From contig NZ_FMIC01000002.1 of the NCBI RefSeq assembly GCF_900091625.1, positions 1,674,001-1,738,000 of the forward strand: a stretch of DNA of 64,000 nucleotides. The letters are read 5' to 3'. Of this stretch, positions 16,600 through 28,060 are shown one piece after another. Position 1 is the stretch's first letter. Each line of letters begins with the position of its first letter. A model generated the notes under the pieces. It made no database searches. It had not been told where the DNA came from and was given only the letters and a program-made list of their open reading frames with translations. Position numbers and translations under genes: made by a program. The stretch comes from Micromonospora peucetia. Lineage in GTDB: Bacteria > Actinomycetota > Actinomycetes > Mycobacteriales > Micromonosporaceae.

Positions 16600-18554
16600 G
16601 TCAGCCACCCCGCCTGGACGGCCAGGAACGCCGCCACGACCAGCAGCGCGCCGGTCAGGATCGAGGTGGCGTACGACCGGACGAAGCCCGTCTGGAGCCG
16701 CCGGAGCCGGGCCGAGCCGCCACCGATCCCCGCCGCGAGGCCGTTGACCAGCCCGTCGATGCCCCGGTTGTCCAGGTAGACCAGTGCCCGGGTGAGGAAG
16801 ATGCCCGGCTTCTCGAAGATCGCCTCGTTGAACGCGTCCGTGTAGAGGTTGCGTCGGGCGGCGGTGACCACCACACCGGCCGGCTGCGGCGCGATGGCCG
16901 TGCCCTTGCGGAACAGGAACCAGGCCAGGCCCGCGCCGACGACGGTGACCAGCAGCGACAGCACGGTGATCACGGTGTGCGAGAGCACCGCGTGGTGCTC
17001 CGCCTCCTGGCCGCCCAGCCCGGCGGTGGCCGTCAGCCAGTCCGGCACCGAGGTGGCGAGCAGGAAGCCGGCCCCGACCGAACCCACGCCGAGCAGGATC
17101 AGCGGAATGGTCATCAGCTTCGGCGACTCGTGCGGGTGCTCGATGTCCTCCGTCCAGCGCTTCGGCCCGTGGAAGGTGAGCACGAAGAGCCGGGTCATGT
17201 AGAACGCGGTGAGCCCGGCGCCGGCCAGCGCGGCCATGCCGAAGAGCCAGGCCGTCCAGTCGTCCCGCTCGAACGCGGCCACGATGATCGGCTCCTTGGA
17301 GAAGAAGCCGGAGAACGGGAACATGCCGATGATGGCGAGCCAGCCCATCATGAAGGTGATCCAGGTGATCTTCATGTACTTCGACAGCCCGCCGAAGCGG
17401 CGGATGTCGACCTGGTCGTTCATGCCGTGCATGACCGAGCCGGCGCCGAGGAACATGTTGGCCTTGAAGAAGCCGTGCGCCAGCAGGTGAACGATCGCCA
17501 GCGCGTACGCTCCGCCGCCGAGACCGACGCCGAGGAACATGTAGCCGATCTGGCTCACCGTCGACCAGGCCAGCACCCGCTTGATGTCGTCCTTGGCCGC
17601 GCCGATGACACAGCCGATCAGCAGCGTCAGCGCGCCGACGCTCACCACCACCAGTTGGAGGGTGGTGTTGGCCGAGAAGATCGGGTTCGACCGGGCGATC
17701 AGGTAGACACCGGCGGTGACCATGGTGGCGGCGTGGATGAGCGCCGACACCGGGGTCGGGCCCTCCATCGCGTCCGGCAGCCACGCCTGGAGCGGGAACT
17801 GGCCGGACTTGCCGGTCGCGCCGAGCAGCAGCAGCAGGCCGAGCACCAGCACCGTGGTCGCGGTCAGCGAGCCGACCCCGTTGAAGACCTCGTCGTACTG
17901 GGTGGTGCCGAGGGTGGCGAACATGATGAAGATGCCGATCGCCAGGCCGGCGTCGCCGACCCGGTTCATCAGGAACGCCTTCTTGCCGGCCGTGGCGGCG
18001 CTGGGCCGCTCGTACCAGAAGGAGATCAGCAGGTACGACGCCAGACCGACGCCCTCCCAGCCGAAGTAGAGCATCACGTAGTTGTTGCCGAGCACCAGCA
18101 GCAGCATGGCGGCGACGAACAGGTTGAAGTAGGCGAAGAACCGCCGGCGTCCCGGGTCGTGCGCCATGTACTCGACCGCGTAGAGGTGGATCAGGAAGCC
18201 CACCCCGGTGATCAGCAGCACGAAGACGGCGGCCAGCGGGTCGAACAGCAGACCGAAGTCCACCCGCAGGTCGCCGACCATGATGAAGTCCCACAGGCTC
18301 AGCTCGACCGACTTGTTCTCCAGGCCACGCAGCTGGAGGAAGTAGGTCAGGCCCAGCACGAACGCGGCGCCGATGGCAGCCACCCCGAGCCAGTGCCCCC
18401 AGCGGTCCGCCCGCCGGCCGAGCAGCAGCAGGACCACCGCGCTGACCAGCGGAATCGCCACCAGCAGCCAGACGCTGCCCAGCAGCCCGTCCGCCGTCGC
18501 GTAGGCGACGGTGCCCACCGGCTCAGCCGGGGCGTTCGTCAGAATCGTTCCCAC
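16596..18554 (-). CDS. nuoL: NADH-quinone oxidoreductase subunit L
   Basis: The largest antiporter-like subunit of complex I, 652 residues, with about sixteen helices including the C-terminal amphipathic arm along the membrane. Signature regions: YFGWEGVGLASYLLISFWY, GKSGQFPLQAWLPDAMEGPTPVSALIHAATMVTAGVYLIAR and KRVLAWSTVSQIGYMFLGVG. ATG at 18554 lies 11 nt downstream of nuoK. Its TGA overlaps the start of the 22-codon ORF that leads to nuoM. Confidence 0.95.
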   Translation of the reverse strand: MGTILTNAPAEPVGTVAYATADGLLGSVWLLVAIPLVSAVVLLLLGRRADRWGHWLGVAAIGAAFVLGLTYFLQLRGLENKSVELSLWDFIMVGDLRVDFGLLFDPLAAVFVLLITGVGFLIHLYAVEYMAHDPGRRRFFAYFNLFVAAMLLLVLGNNYVMLYFGWEGVGLASYLLISFWYERPSAATAGKKAFLMNRVGDAGLAIGIFIMFATLGTTQYDEVFNGVGSLTATTVLVLGLLLLLGATGKSGQFPLQAWLPDAMEGPTPVSALIHAATMVTAGVYLIARSNPIFSANTTLQLVVVSVGALTLLIGCVIGAAKDDIKRVLAWSTVSQIGYMFLGVGLGGGAYALAIVHLLAHGFFKANMFLGAGSVMHGMNDQVDIRRFGGLSKYMKITWITFMMGWLAIIGMFPFSGFFSKEPIIVAAFERDDWTAWLFGMAALAGAGLTAFYMTRLFVLTFHGPKRWTEDIEHPHESPKLMTIPLILLGVGSVGAGFLLATSVPDWLTATAGLGGQEAEHHAVLSHTVITVLSLLVTVVGAGLAWFLFRKGTAIAPQPAGVVVTAARRNLYTDAFNEAIFEKPGIFLTRALVYLDNRGIDGLVNGLAAGIGGGSARLRRLQTGFVRSYATSILTGALLVVAAFLAVQAGWLT

Positions 18555-18565
18555 CGCAGGACCCC

Positions 18566-18883
18566 TCAGTACTTCAGCAGGTTGGCGTCGTCGACGCTCG
18601 CGGAGCGTCGGGTCCGGAAGATCGCCATGATGATCGCGAGCCCGACCACGACCTCGGCCGCCGCCACCACCATCACGAAGAACGCCATGATCTGGCCGTT
18701 GAGGTCACCGTTGATCCGGCTGAAGGTGACCAGCGTCAGGTTGGCCGCGTTGAGCATCAGCTCGATGCACATGAACAACACGATCGCGTTGCGTCGGACG
18801 AGCACACCGGCAGCGCCGATGGTGAACAGCACCGCGGCCAGGATCAGGTAGTAGTTCGGCTCGACCGAGAAGAACTCGCCCAT
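18566..18883 (-). CDS. nuoK: NADH-quinone oxidoreductase subunit K
   Basis: Small three-helix proton-channel subunit of complex I, 105 residues from the ATG at 18881-18883, the usual size. The conserved Glu residues are in [12 protein letters not shown] and in [12 protein letters not shown]. This ATG is preferred over the in-frame GTG at 18895 because AAAGGTGGG, the end of the intergenic repeat, is then correctly spaced as Shine-Dalgarno. Confidence 0.94.
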   Translation of the reverse strand: MGEFFSVEPNYYLILAAVLFTIGAAGVLVRRNAIVLFMCIELMLNAANLTLVTFSRINGDLNGQIMAFFVMVVAAAEVVVGLAIIMAIFRTRRSASVDDANLLKY

Positions 18884-18941
18884 TACCGGGCCCACCTTTC
18901 GTTCGCGACTGCGGGGCTCGCCAGCTCACTCCTCGCGCTCA
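18884..18941 (-). repeat. Stop-to-start repeat at nuoJ/nuoK
   Basis: Coding strand: the nuoJ stop TGA opens the block GGTGAGCGCGAGGAG, then TGAGCTGGCGAGCCCCGCAG, then TCGCGAACGAAAGGTGGG just before the nuoK start. The last purine run is the nuoK ribosome-binding site. Same element as at nuoB/nuoC and paaC/paaD. Confidence 0.85.
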
Positions 18942-19709
18942 CCGGTCCGTCCCCTTCAGCGAGGTTTCCCGGTCGGTGAGCTCGCGCACCGGCAGGATGT
19001 CCGGGGTGCTCCGCTCGGACAGCCGGCCGTCGGGCAGCCGGGCCGGGGTGGCCACGGAGGAGGAGGTCGCGAAGACACCCGGGCCGGGCTTCGGGCCCGG
19101 GTAGTTGCCCGGGGCGAAGCGCGCCCGCATCGTCTTCGGCTGGTCCAGCTTGTCTTCCTTGCGCCGCTCGAGGTGGGCCAGCACCATCGCACCGATCGCG
19201 GCCGTGACGAGCAGCGCCGAGGTGAGCTCGAAGGCGAAGACGTACTTGGTGAACAGCAGCCGGGCGATGCCCTGCACGTTGCCCTCGGCGTTCGGCTCGG
19301 CCAGGCCGACCGCGGTGACGCCGTCCAGGCCTCGGTAGAGGCCGGTGCCGACCAGGCCGGCGAAGCCGAGCGCCAGCAGCAGCGCTGCGACCCGCTGGCC
19401 ACGTAGCGTCTCGATCAGCGAGTCGGAGGCGTCGCGGCCGACCAGCATCAGCACGAACAGGAACAGCATCATGATGGCGCCGGTGTAGACGATGATCTGC
19501 ACCATGCCGATGAACGGCCCGGCCTGGAGCACGTAGAACACGCCCAGGCAGAGCATGGTCAGCACCAGCCAGAGCGCCGAGTGCACGGCGTTGCGCGCCG
19601 CGACCATCCCGATTCCGCCGATCAGCGCCAGCGGGGCCAGGATCCAGAACGTCACCTGTTCCCCACCGGAGACCCCGCCCGCCGCGGCGAGCACCGTCTG
19701 CGTGGTCAT
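18939..19709 (-). CDS. nuoJ: NADH-quinone oxidoreductase subunit J
   Basis: Membrane subunit of complex I with five helices and the conserved [18 protein letters not shown] pi-bulge helix; 256 residues. The start is ATG at 19707-19709, overlapping the nuoI stop (ATGA). About 75 residues after the last helix form a hydrophilic C-terminal tail (ending ETSLKGTDR), longer than the E. coli protein but usual in actinobacteria. The nuoJ stop is the first base triplet of the repeat before nuoK. Confidence 0.94.
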   Translation of the reverse strand: MTTQTVLAAAGGVSGGEQVTFWILAPLALIGGIGMVAARNAVHSALWLVLTMLCLGVFYVLQAGPFIGMVQIIVYTGAIMMLFLFVLMLVGRDASDSLIETLRGQRVAALLLALGFAGLVGTGLYRGLDGVTAVGLAEPNAEGNVQGIARLLFTKYVFAFELTSALLVTAAIGAMVLAHLERRKEDKLDQPKTMRARFAPGNYPGPKPGPGVFATSSSVATPARLPDGRLSERSTPDILPVRELTDRETSLKGTDR

Positions 19710-20347
19710 GCTCCGTCCCCCTTGGCTGCCGCCGCCCGCTGGGCGTGCTGCTCGGCGCCGGGGAAGGTCACCCCGGGGTGCTCCTCCACCTGGTACCGGC
19801 CCGGGTTGTTGGCCGAGTGCTCCGCGCCGGCCGAGGTGCCCGGGTTGGTGAGCGCGCCGACGTAGTAGTCCTTCTCGCTGTCGCCGAGTCGCATCGGGTG
19901 CGGCGGCTGCTCCATGCCCTCCAGCAGTGGCGCGAGCAGCTGCTCCTTCGTGAAGATCAGATCCTGCCGGTTGTCCCGGGCCAGCTCGTACTCGTTGCTC
20001 ATGGTGAGCGAACGGGTCGGGCAGGCCTCGATGCAGAGCCCGCAGAAGATGCAACGGGCATAGTTGATCTGGTAGATGCTGGCGTACCGCTCACCCGGCG
20101 AGAAGCGCTGCTCGTCGGTGTTGTCGCCGCCCTCGACGTAGATGGCGTCCGCCGGGCAGGCCCAGGCGCACAGCTCGCAGCCGATGCACTTCTCCAGCCC
20201 GTCCGGGTGCCGGTTGAGGATGTGCCGCCCGTGGTAGCGCGGCGCCGACACCGGCGGCTTGAACGGGTAGTCGGTGGTGATGACCTTCTTGAACATGTGC
20301 GAGAAGGTGACACCGAATCCCTTGAACGTTCCGGTGATCGCGCCCAC
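19706..20347 (-). CDS. nuoI: NADH-quinone oxidoreductase subunit I
   Basis: Peripheral-arm ferredoxin-like subunit carrying clusters N6a and N6b, 213 residues. Two complete [4Fe-4S] motifs are visible: [12 protein letters not shown] and [13 protein letters not shown] hydrophilic tail of about 70 residues follows the family core. Start GTG/ATG region at 20347 lies one nucleotide after the nuoH stop; the end overlaps nuoJ. Confidence 0.95.
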   Translation of the reverse strand: MGAITGTFKGFGVTFSHMFKKVITTDYPFKPPVSAPRYHGRHILNRHPDGLEKCIGCELCAWACPADAIYVEGGDNTDEQRFSPGERYASIYQINYARCIFCGLCIEACPTRSLTMSNEYELARDNRQDLIFTKEQLLAPLLEGMEQPPHPMRLGDSEKDYYVGALTNPGTSAGAEHSANNPGRYQVEEHPGVTFPGAEQHAQRAAAAKGDGA

Positions 20348-20348
20348 G

Positions 20349-21704
20349 TCACACCTCCCTGGAGTCCGGGCCGGCGGCGATGTTGGCCGGTTCCCGCTCG
20401 GCGACCACGCGCCTCGTGCGCGGGCTCGGTGGTACCTGCAGGTCCATCGGGGGCAGCGGGAAGCTGCCGTGCGGCCGGCTGTTGACCTGCTCCTGGACCG
20501 TCGGCTTCGGCTGCTTCTTCCGGCTCGGCCAGAGCAGCGTGGCGAGCAGCAGGAGGCCAGCGGGGATGCCGACGGCGATCAGCTTGCCGCGCGAGTCCCA
20601 GTCCTCGATCGAGCGCAGACCGGCCAGGACCAGGATCCAGACCAGGTTGATCGGGAGCAGGACCTTCCAGCCGAAGCGCATGAACTGGTCGTAGCGCAGC
20701 CGGGGCAGCGTGCCCCGCAGCCAGACGAAGACGAAGACGAGCATGACGACCTTGGCGAAGAACCACAGCATCGGCCACCAGCCGGAGTTGGCGCCCGCCC
20801 AGATGGAGGTGATCGGCCACGGCGCGTGCCAGCCGCCGAGGAAGAGCGTCACGGTGAACGCCGACATCGTCACCATCGCGACGTACTCGCTGAGCATGAA
20901 GAGCGCGAACTTCAGCGAGCTGTACTCCGTTTGGAAGCCCGCCACCAGCTCCGACTCCGCTTCGGGCAGGTCGAACGGCGCCCGGTTCGTCTCACCGACG
21001 ATGGCGATGAAGAAGATGATGAAGCTGGGGAGCAGCAGGAGCGCGTACCAGCCGGGGGCCGGAACCTCGAAGCCCCCGATGCTCAGCCGGGTGCCGTCGC
21101 CCTGGGCGGCGACGATCCCGCTGGTCGACATGGTGCCGGCGGTCATGAAGACCGCGACGACGCTCAGGCCCATGGCGACCTCGTACGAGACCAGCTGAGC
21201 GGCGGAGCGCAGGCCGCCGAGCAGCGGGTACGTGGAGCCGCTGGCCCAGCCGCCGAGCACGATGCCGTACACGGCCAGCGAGGAGAAGGCCAGCACCACC
21301 AGCACCGCCACCGGCACGTCGGTGACCTGCAGCGGCGTCCGGTGCCCGAAGATGCTGACCATCGGCCCGAACGGGATCACCGAGAGCGCGGTGACCGCGC
21401 AGACCACCGAGATCACCGGAGCGAAGAAGAAGACGACCTTGTCGGCGGTCCGCGGGAGGATGTCCTCCTTGAAGGCCAGCTTCAGGCCGTCGGCGAGGGT
21501 CTGCAGCAGGCCGAACGGGCCGGCCTGGTTGGGGCCGGGCCGCACCGCCATGCGGCCCACGACCCGGCGCTCGAACCAGACGCCGAGCAGCGTGGCCAGC
21601 ACGGCGACGACGAACGCGAAGACGATCTTGCCGAGGACCAACCACCAGGGGTCCCGGCCGAAGTCGGCCAGCGTCGGATCCTGGGCCAGGTAGACCGCGT
21701 TCAC
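20349..21704 (-). CDS. nuoH: NADH-quinone oxidoreductase subunit H
   Basis: Membrane subunit at the junction of the two arms, forming part of the quinone site; 451 residues with eight helices. [32 protein letters not shown] and [20 protein letters not shown] are diagnostic. The last roughly 70 residues are a Pro/Arg-rich cytoplasmic tail beyond the usual family end. The start overlaps the nuoG stop by four bases. Confidence 0.95.
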   Translation of the reverse strand: MNAVYLAQDPTLADFGRDPWWLVLGKIVFAFVVAVLATLLGVWFERRVVGRMAVRPGPNQAGPFGLLQTLADGLKLAFKEDILPRTADKVVFFFAPVISVVCAVTALSVIPFGPMVSIFGHRTPLQVTDVPVAVLVVLAFSSLAVYGIVLGGWASGSTYPLLGGLRSAAQLVSYEVAMGLSVVAVFMTAGTMSTSGIVAAQGDGTRLSIGGFEVPAPGWYALLLLPSFIIFFIAIVGETNRAPFDLPEAESELVAGFQTEYSSLKFALFMLSEYVAMVTMSAFTVTLFLGGWHAPWPITSIWAGANSGWWPMLWFFAKVVMLVFVFVWLRGTLPRLRYDQFMRFGWKVLLPINLVWILVLAGLRSIEDWDSRGKLIAVGIPAGLLLLATLLWPSRKKQPKPTVQEQVNSRPHGSFPLPPMDLQVPPSPRTRRVVAEREPANIAAGPDSREV

Positions 21705-24265
21705 TGCTGTACACCCCCTGCGTTGAGGAGCGGGCCCGGGCGGTCGGCCGCGTCGGCGGCGACCGCGGCGGCGGAGATCCGCACGACCGCTCCGGACGTC
21801 GCGCCGAGGCTGCGCCGCACGGTCGAGCCGGGCGAGTTGGTCGGCAACCAGACGACGCCGTCCGGCATCTCGGTGATCTCCACCGGCAGGGTCAGCGCCC
21901 CCCGGTCGGTGCCCACCGTCACCGGGTCACCGTCGGCGACGCCGAGCGCCTCCGCGGTGCCCTTGCCCAGCCGGACCACCGGCGGGCGGGCGGTGCCGGC
22001 GAGGTACTCGTCGCCGTCGATGAGGCTGCCCAGGTCGATCAGCTGGTGCCAGGTGGCGAGCACCGCCTCACCGGCACCCGGCTCCCGCACTGCGGCCGGC
22101 TCCACCGACGGGGCGGCGGGACGGTCGGTGCGGGTCCGCGGCAGCGCACCCAGCTCACGGCGGACGCTGAGCACGTCGCCGGTGCCGAGCTGCACGTCGA
22201 GCTGCGCGGCGAGCGCGTCGAGCACCCGGCCGTCGGTCATCGCGGCGGTGTGCAGCACCGCCTCGAAGGTACGCAGCCGGCCCTCCCAGTCCAGGAAGCT
22301 GCCGGCCTTCTCGGCCACCGGGGCGACGGGGAAGACCACGTCGGCCCGCCGGGCCACCGCGCTCATCCGCAGCTCCAGGCTGACCAGGAACGGCACCTCG
22401 TCCAGGGCCGCCTCGGCCAGCCTCGGGTCGGCCAGGTCGGCCGGGTCGACCCCGGCCACCACCAGCGCGCCTAGCTGACCGCCGGCGGCGGCGGCGAGGA
22501 TGCCGTCGGTGTCCCGGCCGGCCTGGCTCGGGATCACCCCGGCCGCGATGTCCCACGCCTCACCGAGCTCGGCCCGGCCGGCCGGCTCGTTGACCAGGCG
22601 GCCACCGGGAAGCAGGTTGGGCAGGCAGCCCGCGTCGACCGCACCGCGGTCACCCGCGCGCCGCGGCACCCAGGCCAGCCTCGCGCCGGTACGCCGGGCC
22701 ACGTCCGCCGCCGCGGAGAGCCCGCCCGGCACGCTGGCCAGCCGCTCGCCGACGATCAGGATCGCGCCCTCGGCGCTGAGCGCCTCGGCGACCGTCGCGT
22801 GCTCGGCGAGCACGGTCGCCTCCTCGCCCGGCACCACCCGGGCCAGCTTGGCCCCGAGCTTCTCCAGGCCGCGGGTGGCGAACGGCGCGAGCGCGTACAC
22901 CGTCAGCTTCTTCTTCAGGTACGCCTTGCGCAGCCGCAGGAAGAGGATGGGGCACTCCTCCTCCGGCTCCAGGCCGACCAGCACCACGGCCGGCGCCTTC
23001 TCCACGTCGGCGTACGTGACGTCGGTGACCCCGGCGACCGAGCTGGCCAGGAAGTCGGTCTCCTCGCGGGAGACCGGCCGGGCCCGGAAGTCGATGTCGT
23101 TGGTGTTCAGGGCGACCCGGGCGAACTTCGCGTACGCGTAGGCGTCCTCGACGGTCAGCCGGCCGCCGGTCAGCACCGCCGTGCCCCGCCCGCCGTCCCG
23201 CGCCGCGCGCAGCCCCTCGGCGGCGACGGCCAGCGCCTCGCTCCACGCCGCCTCACGCAGCTCGCCGGTCTGCTCGTCGCGGACCAGAGGCGTGGTGAGC
23301 CGGTCGAAGGCGCGGGCGTACTGGAAGCCCCACCGCCCCTTGTCGCAGTTCCACTCCTCGTTCACCGCCGGGTCGTCGCCGGCCAGCCGGCGCAGCACCT
23401 TGCCGCGGCGCCAGTCGGTGCGCTGGGCGCAGCCGGCCGAGCAGTGCTCGCAGACGCTCGGGGAGGAGACCAGGTCGAACGGCCGGGCCCGGAACCGGTA
23501 CTGGGTGCCGGTCAGCGCGCCGACCGGGCAGATCTGCACCGTGTTCCCGGAGAAGTACGAGTTGAAGGGCACATCCCCGGAGACAGCCGGAGCGTCGGCG
23601 GAGGCCGAGCCGGCATGGCACGCACAGCCGGTGCCGGCGGAGGCAGAGCCGCCGCAGCCGGTGTCCGCCCCTACGCCGTAGTCCTCGTCCCGGTAGATGT
23701 TGATCTCCTCGGCGGACGACCGGCCCATCAGGTCGATGAACTTGTCGCCGGCGATCTCGTCGGAGAACCGGGTGCAGCGCTGGCAGAGCACGCAGCGCTC
23801 GCGGTCGAGCAGCACCTGCGTGCTGATCGGCAACGGCTTCGGATACTCCCGCTTGTGCTCGTGGAACCGCGAGTCGGCGCGGCCGGTCGACATGGCCTGG
23901 TTCTGCAGCGGGCACTCGCCGCCCTTGTCACACATCGGGCAGTCGAGCGGGTGGTTGAGCAGCAGCAGCTCCATGACCCCCTCCTGCGCCTTCTTGGCGA
24001 CGCTGGAGGTGAGCTGGGTGCGTACCACCATGCCGTCGGCGACGGTCTGGGTGCAGGAGGCGACCGGCTTGCGCTGCCCCTCCACCTCGACCAGGCACTG
24101 CCGGCACGCGCCGGCCGGGGCCAGCAGCGGGTGGTCGCAGAACCGGGGGATCTCGGTGCCCAACTGCTCGGCGACCCGGATCAGGAGCGCCCCCTTGGGG
24201 GCGGTGACCTCGACGCCGTCGATGGTGAGCGTGACGGTATCGGTCTGCTTGACGACGTCAGTCAT
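21701..24265 (-). CDS. nuoG: NADH-quinone oxidoreductase subunit G
   Basis: Largest peripheral-arm subunit, 854 residues. Cluster ligands can be read: C43, C54, C57, C71 for [2Fe-2S] N1b; H105, C109, C112, C118 for N5; C158, C161, C164 and C246 for N4; then CEHCSAGC with a later Cys in EEWNCDKG, the N7-type site kept in many bacteria. A molybdopterin-oxidoreductase-like domain follows. Between YRDE and PFNSYFSGN (about residues 195-232) sits a Cys/Gly/Ser/Ala-rich insertion with C204, C214 and C216 that I do not expect in actinobacterial NuoG. Start overlaps the nuoF stop by one base. Confidence 0.94.
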   Translation of the reverse strand: MTDVVKQTDTVTLTIDGVEVTAPKGALLIRVAEQLGTEIPRFCDHPLLAPAGACRQCLVEVEGQRKPVASCTQTVADGMVVRTQLTSSVAKKAQEGVMELLLLNHPLDCPMCDKGGECPLQNQAMSTGRADSRFHEHKREYPKPLPISTQVLLDRERCVLCQRCTRFSDEIAGDKFIDLMGRSSAEEINIYRDEDYGVGADTGCGGSASAGTGCACHAGSASADAPAVSGDVPFNSYFSGNTVQICPVGALTGTQYRFRARPFDLVSSPSVCEHCSAGCAQRTDWRRGKVLRRLAGDDPAVNEEWNCDKGRWGFQYARAFDRLTTPLVRDEQTGELREAAWSEALAVAAEGLRAARDGGRGTAVLTGGRLTVEDAYAYAKFARVALNTNDIDFRARPVSREETDFLASSVAGVTDVTYADVEKAPAVVLVGLEPEEECPILFLRLRKAYLKKKLTVYALAPFATRGLEKLGAKLARVVPGEEATVLAEHATVAEALSAEGAILIVGERLASVPGGLSAAADVARRTGARLAWVPRRAGDRGAVDAGCLPNLLPGGRLVNEPAGRAELGEAWDIAAGVIPSQAGRDTDGILAAAAGGQLGALVVAGVDPADLADPRLAEAALDEVPFLVSLELRMSAVARRADVVFPVAPVAEKAGSFLDWEGRLRTFEAVLHTAAMTDGRVLDALAAQLDVQLGTGDVLSVRRELGALPRTRTDRPAAPSVEPAAVREPGAGEAVLATWHQLIDLGSLIDGDEYLAGTARPPVVRLGKGTAEALGVADGDPVTVGTDRGALTLPVEITEMPDGVVWLPTNSPGSTVRRSLGATSGAVVRISAAAVAADAADRPGPLLNAGGVQQ

Positions 24266-25581
24266 TAGTGCGCTCCAACCAGCTGCTTGTCCGACAGCTT
24301 CGGCGCGGTACGTCCCTCGATGTAGTCGAGGTAGTCCTGCTTGAAGTACTTCAACGAGGAGGTCACCGAGCTGGTCGCACCGTCACCCAGACCGCAGAAC
24401 GAGCGGCCGAGGATGTTGTCGCAGGTGTCCAGCAGGGTGTCCAGGTCCTCGTGGGTGCCCTGGCCGGCGAGGATCCGCCGGTAGACCCGGACCATCCAGT
24501 AGTTGCCCTCGCGGCACGGGGTGCACTTGCCGCACGACTCGTGGTGGTAGAACTCCAGCCACCGGTAGGTCGCGTAGACCGGGCAGTCCTGGTCGGAGAA
24601 GATCTGGGTGGCCGTGGTGCCGAGGATCGAGCCGGCCGCAGCCACCCCCTCGAAGTCCAGCGGCACGTCCAGGTGCTCGGCGGCGAGCAGCGGCGTCGAG
24701 GAGCCACCCGGGGTCCAGAACCTCAGGTTGTGGCCGGGCTGCATGCCGCCGGCCAGCTCGATCAGCTCCCGCAGGGTCACGCCCATGCCGCACTCGAACT
24801 GGCCCGGGTTGACGATCCGGCCGGAGAGCGAGTAGATCATCGGGCCGGACGACTTCTCCGTGCCCATGGTCTTCCACCAGTCGGCGCCGCCCAGCACGAT
24901 GTACGGCACGCTGGCGATGGTGCCGACGTTGTTGACCACGGTCGGGCTCGCGTACAGGCCGTGGGTGGCCGGGAACGGCGGGCGCAGCCGGGGCTGGCCC
25001 CGGAAGCCCTCCAGCGAGTCCAGCAGCGCGGTCTCCTCGCCACAGATGTACGCCCCGGCGCCCGAGTGCACCACCAGCTCCAGGTCGAACCCGCTGCCGA
25101 GGATGTTCCGGCCGAGGTAGCCCTTGGCCTGCGCCTCCCGTACGGCGTTGCGCAGCCGGCGCGCGGCGTGTACCGCCTCGCCGCGGATGTAGATGTAGGC
25201 GCGGTTGGCCCGGATCGCGTACGACGCGATGATCACGCCCTCGACGAGCGCGTGCGGGTCGTGCGTCATCAGCGGGAGGTCCTTGCAGGTGCCCGGCTCC
25301 CCCTCGTCGGCGTTGACCACGAGGTAGTGCGGCTTGCCGTCGCCCTGCGGGATGAATCCCCACTTCAGACCGGCCGGGAAGCCTGCGCCGCCGCGACCGC
25401 GCAGGCCGGAGTCCTTGATCAGCTGGATCAGGTCGTCCGGGTGCGCCTTGAGCGCCTTACGCAGGGCCGCGTAGCCGTCGAGCTTCTCGTAGGTGCCGAT
25501 CCGCCAGGCGTCCGGCGACAGCCAGCGCTTGGTGAGGACCGGCGTCAGCTTGGCCAGGGTCTCCGGCCGGGGAGTGGTCAC
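24265..25581 (-). CDS. nuoF: NADH-quinone oxidoreductase subunit F
   Basis: NADH-oxidising flavoprotein subunit binding FMN and cluster N3, 438 residues. The nucleotide-binding stretch is [18 protein letters not shown], the FMN region is [14 protein letters not shown], and the N3 ligands are in [12 protein letters not shown] with a later Cys in [12 protein letters not shown] at 25581 overlaps the nuoE stop by four bases. Confidence 0.96.
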   Translation of the reverse strand: MTTPRPETLAKLTPVLTKRWLSPDAWRIGTYEKLDGYAALRKALKAHPDDLIQLIKDSGLRGRGGAGFPAGLKWGFIPQGDGKPHYLVVNADEGEPGTCKDLPLMTHDPHALVEGVIIASYAIRANRAYIYIRGEAVHAARRLRNAVREAQAKGYLGRNILGSGFDLELVVHSGAGAYICGEETALLDSLEGFRGQPRLRPPFPATHGLYASPTVVNNVGTIASVPYIVLGGADWWKTMGTEKSSGPMIYSLSGRIVNPGQFECGMGVTLRELIELAGGMQPGHNLRFWTPGGSSTPLLAAEHLDVPLDFEGVAAAGSILGTTATQIFSDQDCPVYATYRWLEFYHHESCGKCTPCREGNYWMVRVYRRILAGQGTHEDLDTLLDTCDNILGRSFCGLGDGATSSVTSSLKYFKQDYLDYIEGRTAPKLSDKQLVGAH

Positions 25582-26738
25582 TTCTGGACCCCTGTCTCGC
25601 TCGCGGCGGCGGAGCCCGCGCCAGCGGCGCCCGTCCCCGCCTCGGCTTCCTTGAGGTTGCGCTGCTGTGCCCCGGCCTCGTCGCCGGCGGGCTTGCCGTC
25701 GCCGGCCGGCGCGTTGGCCGCCACACCGGCGGCCTCCGCCTCCTGCGCGTCGCTGGGAGCCGGCGGCGCGCCGTCCACCGGGATCTTGGTCCCGGGGGCG
25801 TCCGGCACGGCGGTCGCCGCGTCCGGCTGCCGCGTCTCGGCGGCCCGCACCTCGGGCGACTTGTCGTCCGGCGCCTTGACGTCCCGGGTGGTGCTGCCGG
25901 CCGCCTCGGCGGCGGGGGCCGGCTCACCGACGCCCGCGTTGCGCGCCGTACCCGAGGTGGTGGCCTTGCCGCTCACGGCCGGGACGGCCTCGGGGGCCGG
26001 CTTCGCGGCGGCCTCGCTCCTGGCCTTCGCCTCGGCGGCGGCCTTGTCGGCCTCGGCCTTGCTCCGGATCGGGGTGTTCGGGTCGAAGCCCGGCACCGAG
26101 ATGCCGTGCTCCTGGGCCAGCCGCAGCCCTCGCAGGGTGGGCTCTCCCGGCCCGCCGTCGGCGACCGCGCCCTCCCGCTCGTCGGCGAAGCCGGCGAGCT
26201 GGACCGCCATCTCCTTGAGGGTGCAGAGCCGGGCGCCCCGGGTCGGCATCGGCCGGCCCCCGGCACGCAGCTCGTCGACCACGCCGCGCGCGGCCTGCGG
26301 GTCCACCCCGTCGAAGAAGTCGTAGTTGACGGTCATCACCGGGCCGTAGTCGCAGGCCGCCAGGCACTCGGCGTGCTCCAGGGTGATCTTCCCGTCGGCG
26401 GTGGTCTCGTCGTGCCCCACCCCGAGGTGCTCGGAGAGGGTGTCGTAGACCTCCTGGCCACCGAGCACGTTGCACATCGTGTTGGTGCAGACGCTCACCA
26501 GGTAGTCGCCGGTCGGCCGGCGCTTGTACATGGTGTAGAAGGTCGCGACCGCACCGACCTGGGCCTTGTTCAGGCCCAGCACCTCGGCGCAGAACGCCAC
26601 GCCGGCCGGGGAGACGTAGCCCTCCTCGGACTGCACGAGGTGCAGCAGCGGCAGCAGCGCCGACCGGGACCGGTCGGCCGGGTAACGGGCGATGATCTCC
26701 CGTGCCCGTTCGCGGGTCTCGTCAGTAAAAACGCTCAT
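25578..26738 (-). CDS. nuoE: NADH-quinone oxidoreductase subunit E with long C-terminal extension
   Basis: Thioredoxin-like [2Fe-2S] (N1a) subunit. The first 200 residues are the family core, with ligands in [13 protein letters not shown] and [12 protein letters not shown]. From about residue 205 to 386 the protein continues as a low-complexity Ala/Glu/Pro/Lys-rich tail with no recognisable domain, almost doubling the usual size. Base composition of the tail matches the rest. ATG at 26738 overlaps the nuoD stop by four bases. Confidence 0.93.
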   Translation of the reverse strand: MSVFTDETRERAREIIARYPADRSRSALLPLLHLVQSEEGYVSPAGVAFCAEVLGLNKAQVGAVATFYTMYKRRPTGDYLVSVCTNTMCNVLGGQEVYDTLSEHLGVGHDETTADGKITLEHAECLAACDYGPVMTVNYDFFDGVDPQAARGVVDELRAGGRPMPTRGARLCTLKEMAVQLAGFADEREGAVADGGPGEPTLRGLRLAQEHGISVPGFDPNTPIRSKAEADKAAAEAKARSEAAAKPAPEAVPAVSGKATTSGTARNAGVGEPAPAAEAAGSTTRDVKAPDDKSPEVRAAETRQPDAATAVPDAPGTKIPVDGAPPAPSDAQEAEAAGVAANAPAGDGKPAGDEAGAQQRNLKEAEAGTGAAGAGSAAASETGVQK

Positions 26739-28060
26739 CGGTCACAACCACCCATCACGGGGTCCAGCGAAGCCCCACCGGCGATCACGTCGGCGATCAG
26801 GCCGCCCTCGGCCATCGCCGGGAGGGCCTGGAGGTTGACGAAGCTCGGCTCCCGGTAGTGCACCCGGTAGGGCCGGGTGCCACCGTCGGAGACGGCGTGC
26901 ACACCCAGCTCGCCGCGGGGCGACTCGATGCCGACGTAGACCTGACCCGGCGGCACCCGGAAGCCCTCGGTGACGAGCTTGAAGTGGTGGATCAGCGACT
27001 CCATCGACTGACCCATGATCTTCGCGACGTGCTCCAGCGAGTTGCCCATGCCGTCGACGCCGATGGCGAGCTGCGCCGGCCAGGCGATCTTCTTGTCGGC
27101 CACCATCACCGGGCCCGGCCGGAGCCGGTCCAACGCCTGCTCGACGAGCTTGAGCGACTCCCGCATCTCGGCGAGCCGGACCAGGTAGCGGCCCCACACG
27201 TCGCCGTCGGTGTGCGTCGGCACGTCGAACTCGTACGTCTCGTAGCCGCAGTACGGCATGGTCTTGCGCAGGTCCCAGGCGAGGCCGGCGGAACGCAGCA
27301 CCGGGCCGGTCACGCCGAGCGCGACGCAGCCGGTCACGTCGAGCACGCCGACGTTCTTCGTCCGCTCGAGCCAGATCGGCTGCCCGGAGAGCATGTTCTC
27401 GTATTCCTTGAGCCGCTTCGGCAGCAGCTTCAGGAACTCGCGGATCTTGACGATCGCCTCGTCCGGCACGTCCTGGGCGACGCCGCCCGGCCGGACGTAC
27501 GCGTGGTTCATCCGCAGGCCGGTGATGATCTCGAAGATCTCCAGGATGTACTCACGCTCGCGGAAGCCGTAGAGCATGACGTTGATCGCGCCCAGCTCCA
27601 TGCAGGTGGTGGCCACCCAGACCAGGTGCGACGAGATCCGGTTCAGCTCCATCATCAGGACCCGGATGGTGTTCGCCCGCTCGGTGATCTGCTCCTCGAT
27701 GCCGAGCAGCTTCTCCACCGCCAGCGCGTAACCCGTCTCGTTGAAGATCGGGGCGAGGTAGTCCATCCGGGTCACGAACGTGCTGCCCTGGATCCAGTTG
27801 CGGTATTCGAGGTTCTTCTCGATGCCGGTGTGCAGGTAGCCGACGACCGCGCGGGCCTCGCGGACCGTCTCGCCCTCCAGCTCGAGGACCAGCCGGAGCA
27901 CACCGTGCGTCGACGGGTGCTGCGGACCCATGTTGACGACGATCCGCTCGTCGTTGATCGGGTCGGTCCCCGAGACGACGCTGTCCCAGTCGCCACCGGT
28001 GACGGTGAAGACCCTGCCCTCGGTGGTGTCGCGCTCGCTGGCGTAGTTCGACGTGCTCAC
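26735..28060 (-). CDS. nuoD: NADH-quinone oxidoreductase subunit D
   Basis: 49-kDa subunit lining the quinone pocket, 441 residues. [21 protein letters not shown] (His-containing quinone-site loop), YLHTGIEKN and the C-terminal [17 protein letters not shown] are family signatures. The GTG at 28058-28060 is used because it overlaps the nuoC stop as GTGA; the frame stays open upstream but that part is the nuoC reverse frame. Confidence 0.96.
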   Translation of the reverse strand: MSTSNYASERDTTEGRVFTVTGGDWDSVVSGTDPINDERIVVNMGPQHPSTHGVLRLVLELEGETVREARAVVGYLHTGIEKNLEYRNWIQGSTFVTRMDYLAPIFNETGYALAVEKLLGIEEQITERANTIRVLMMELNRISSHLVWVATTCMELGAINVMLYGFREREYILEIFEIITGLRMNHAYVRPGGVAQDVPDEAIVKIREFLKLLPKRLKEYENMLSGQPIWLERTKNVGVLDVTGCVALGVTGPVLRSAGLAWDLRKTMPYCGYETYEFDVPTHTDGDVWGRYLVRLAEMRESLKLVEQALDRLRPGPVMVADKKIAWPAQLAIGVDGMGNSLEHVAKIMGQSMESLIHHFKLVTEGFRVPPGQVYVGIESPRGELGVHAVSDGGTRPYRVHYREPSFVNLQALPAMAEGGLIADVIAGGASLDPVMGGCDR

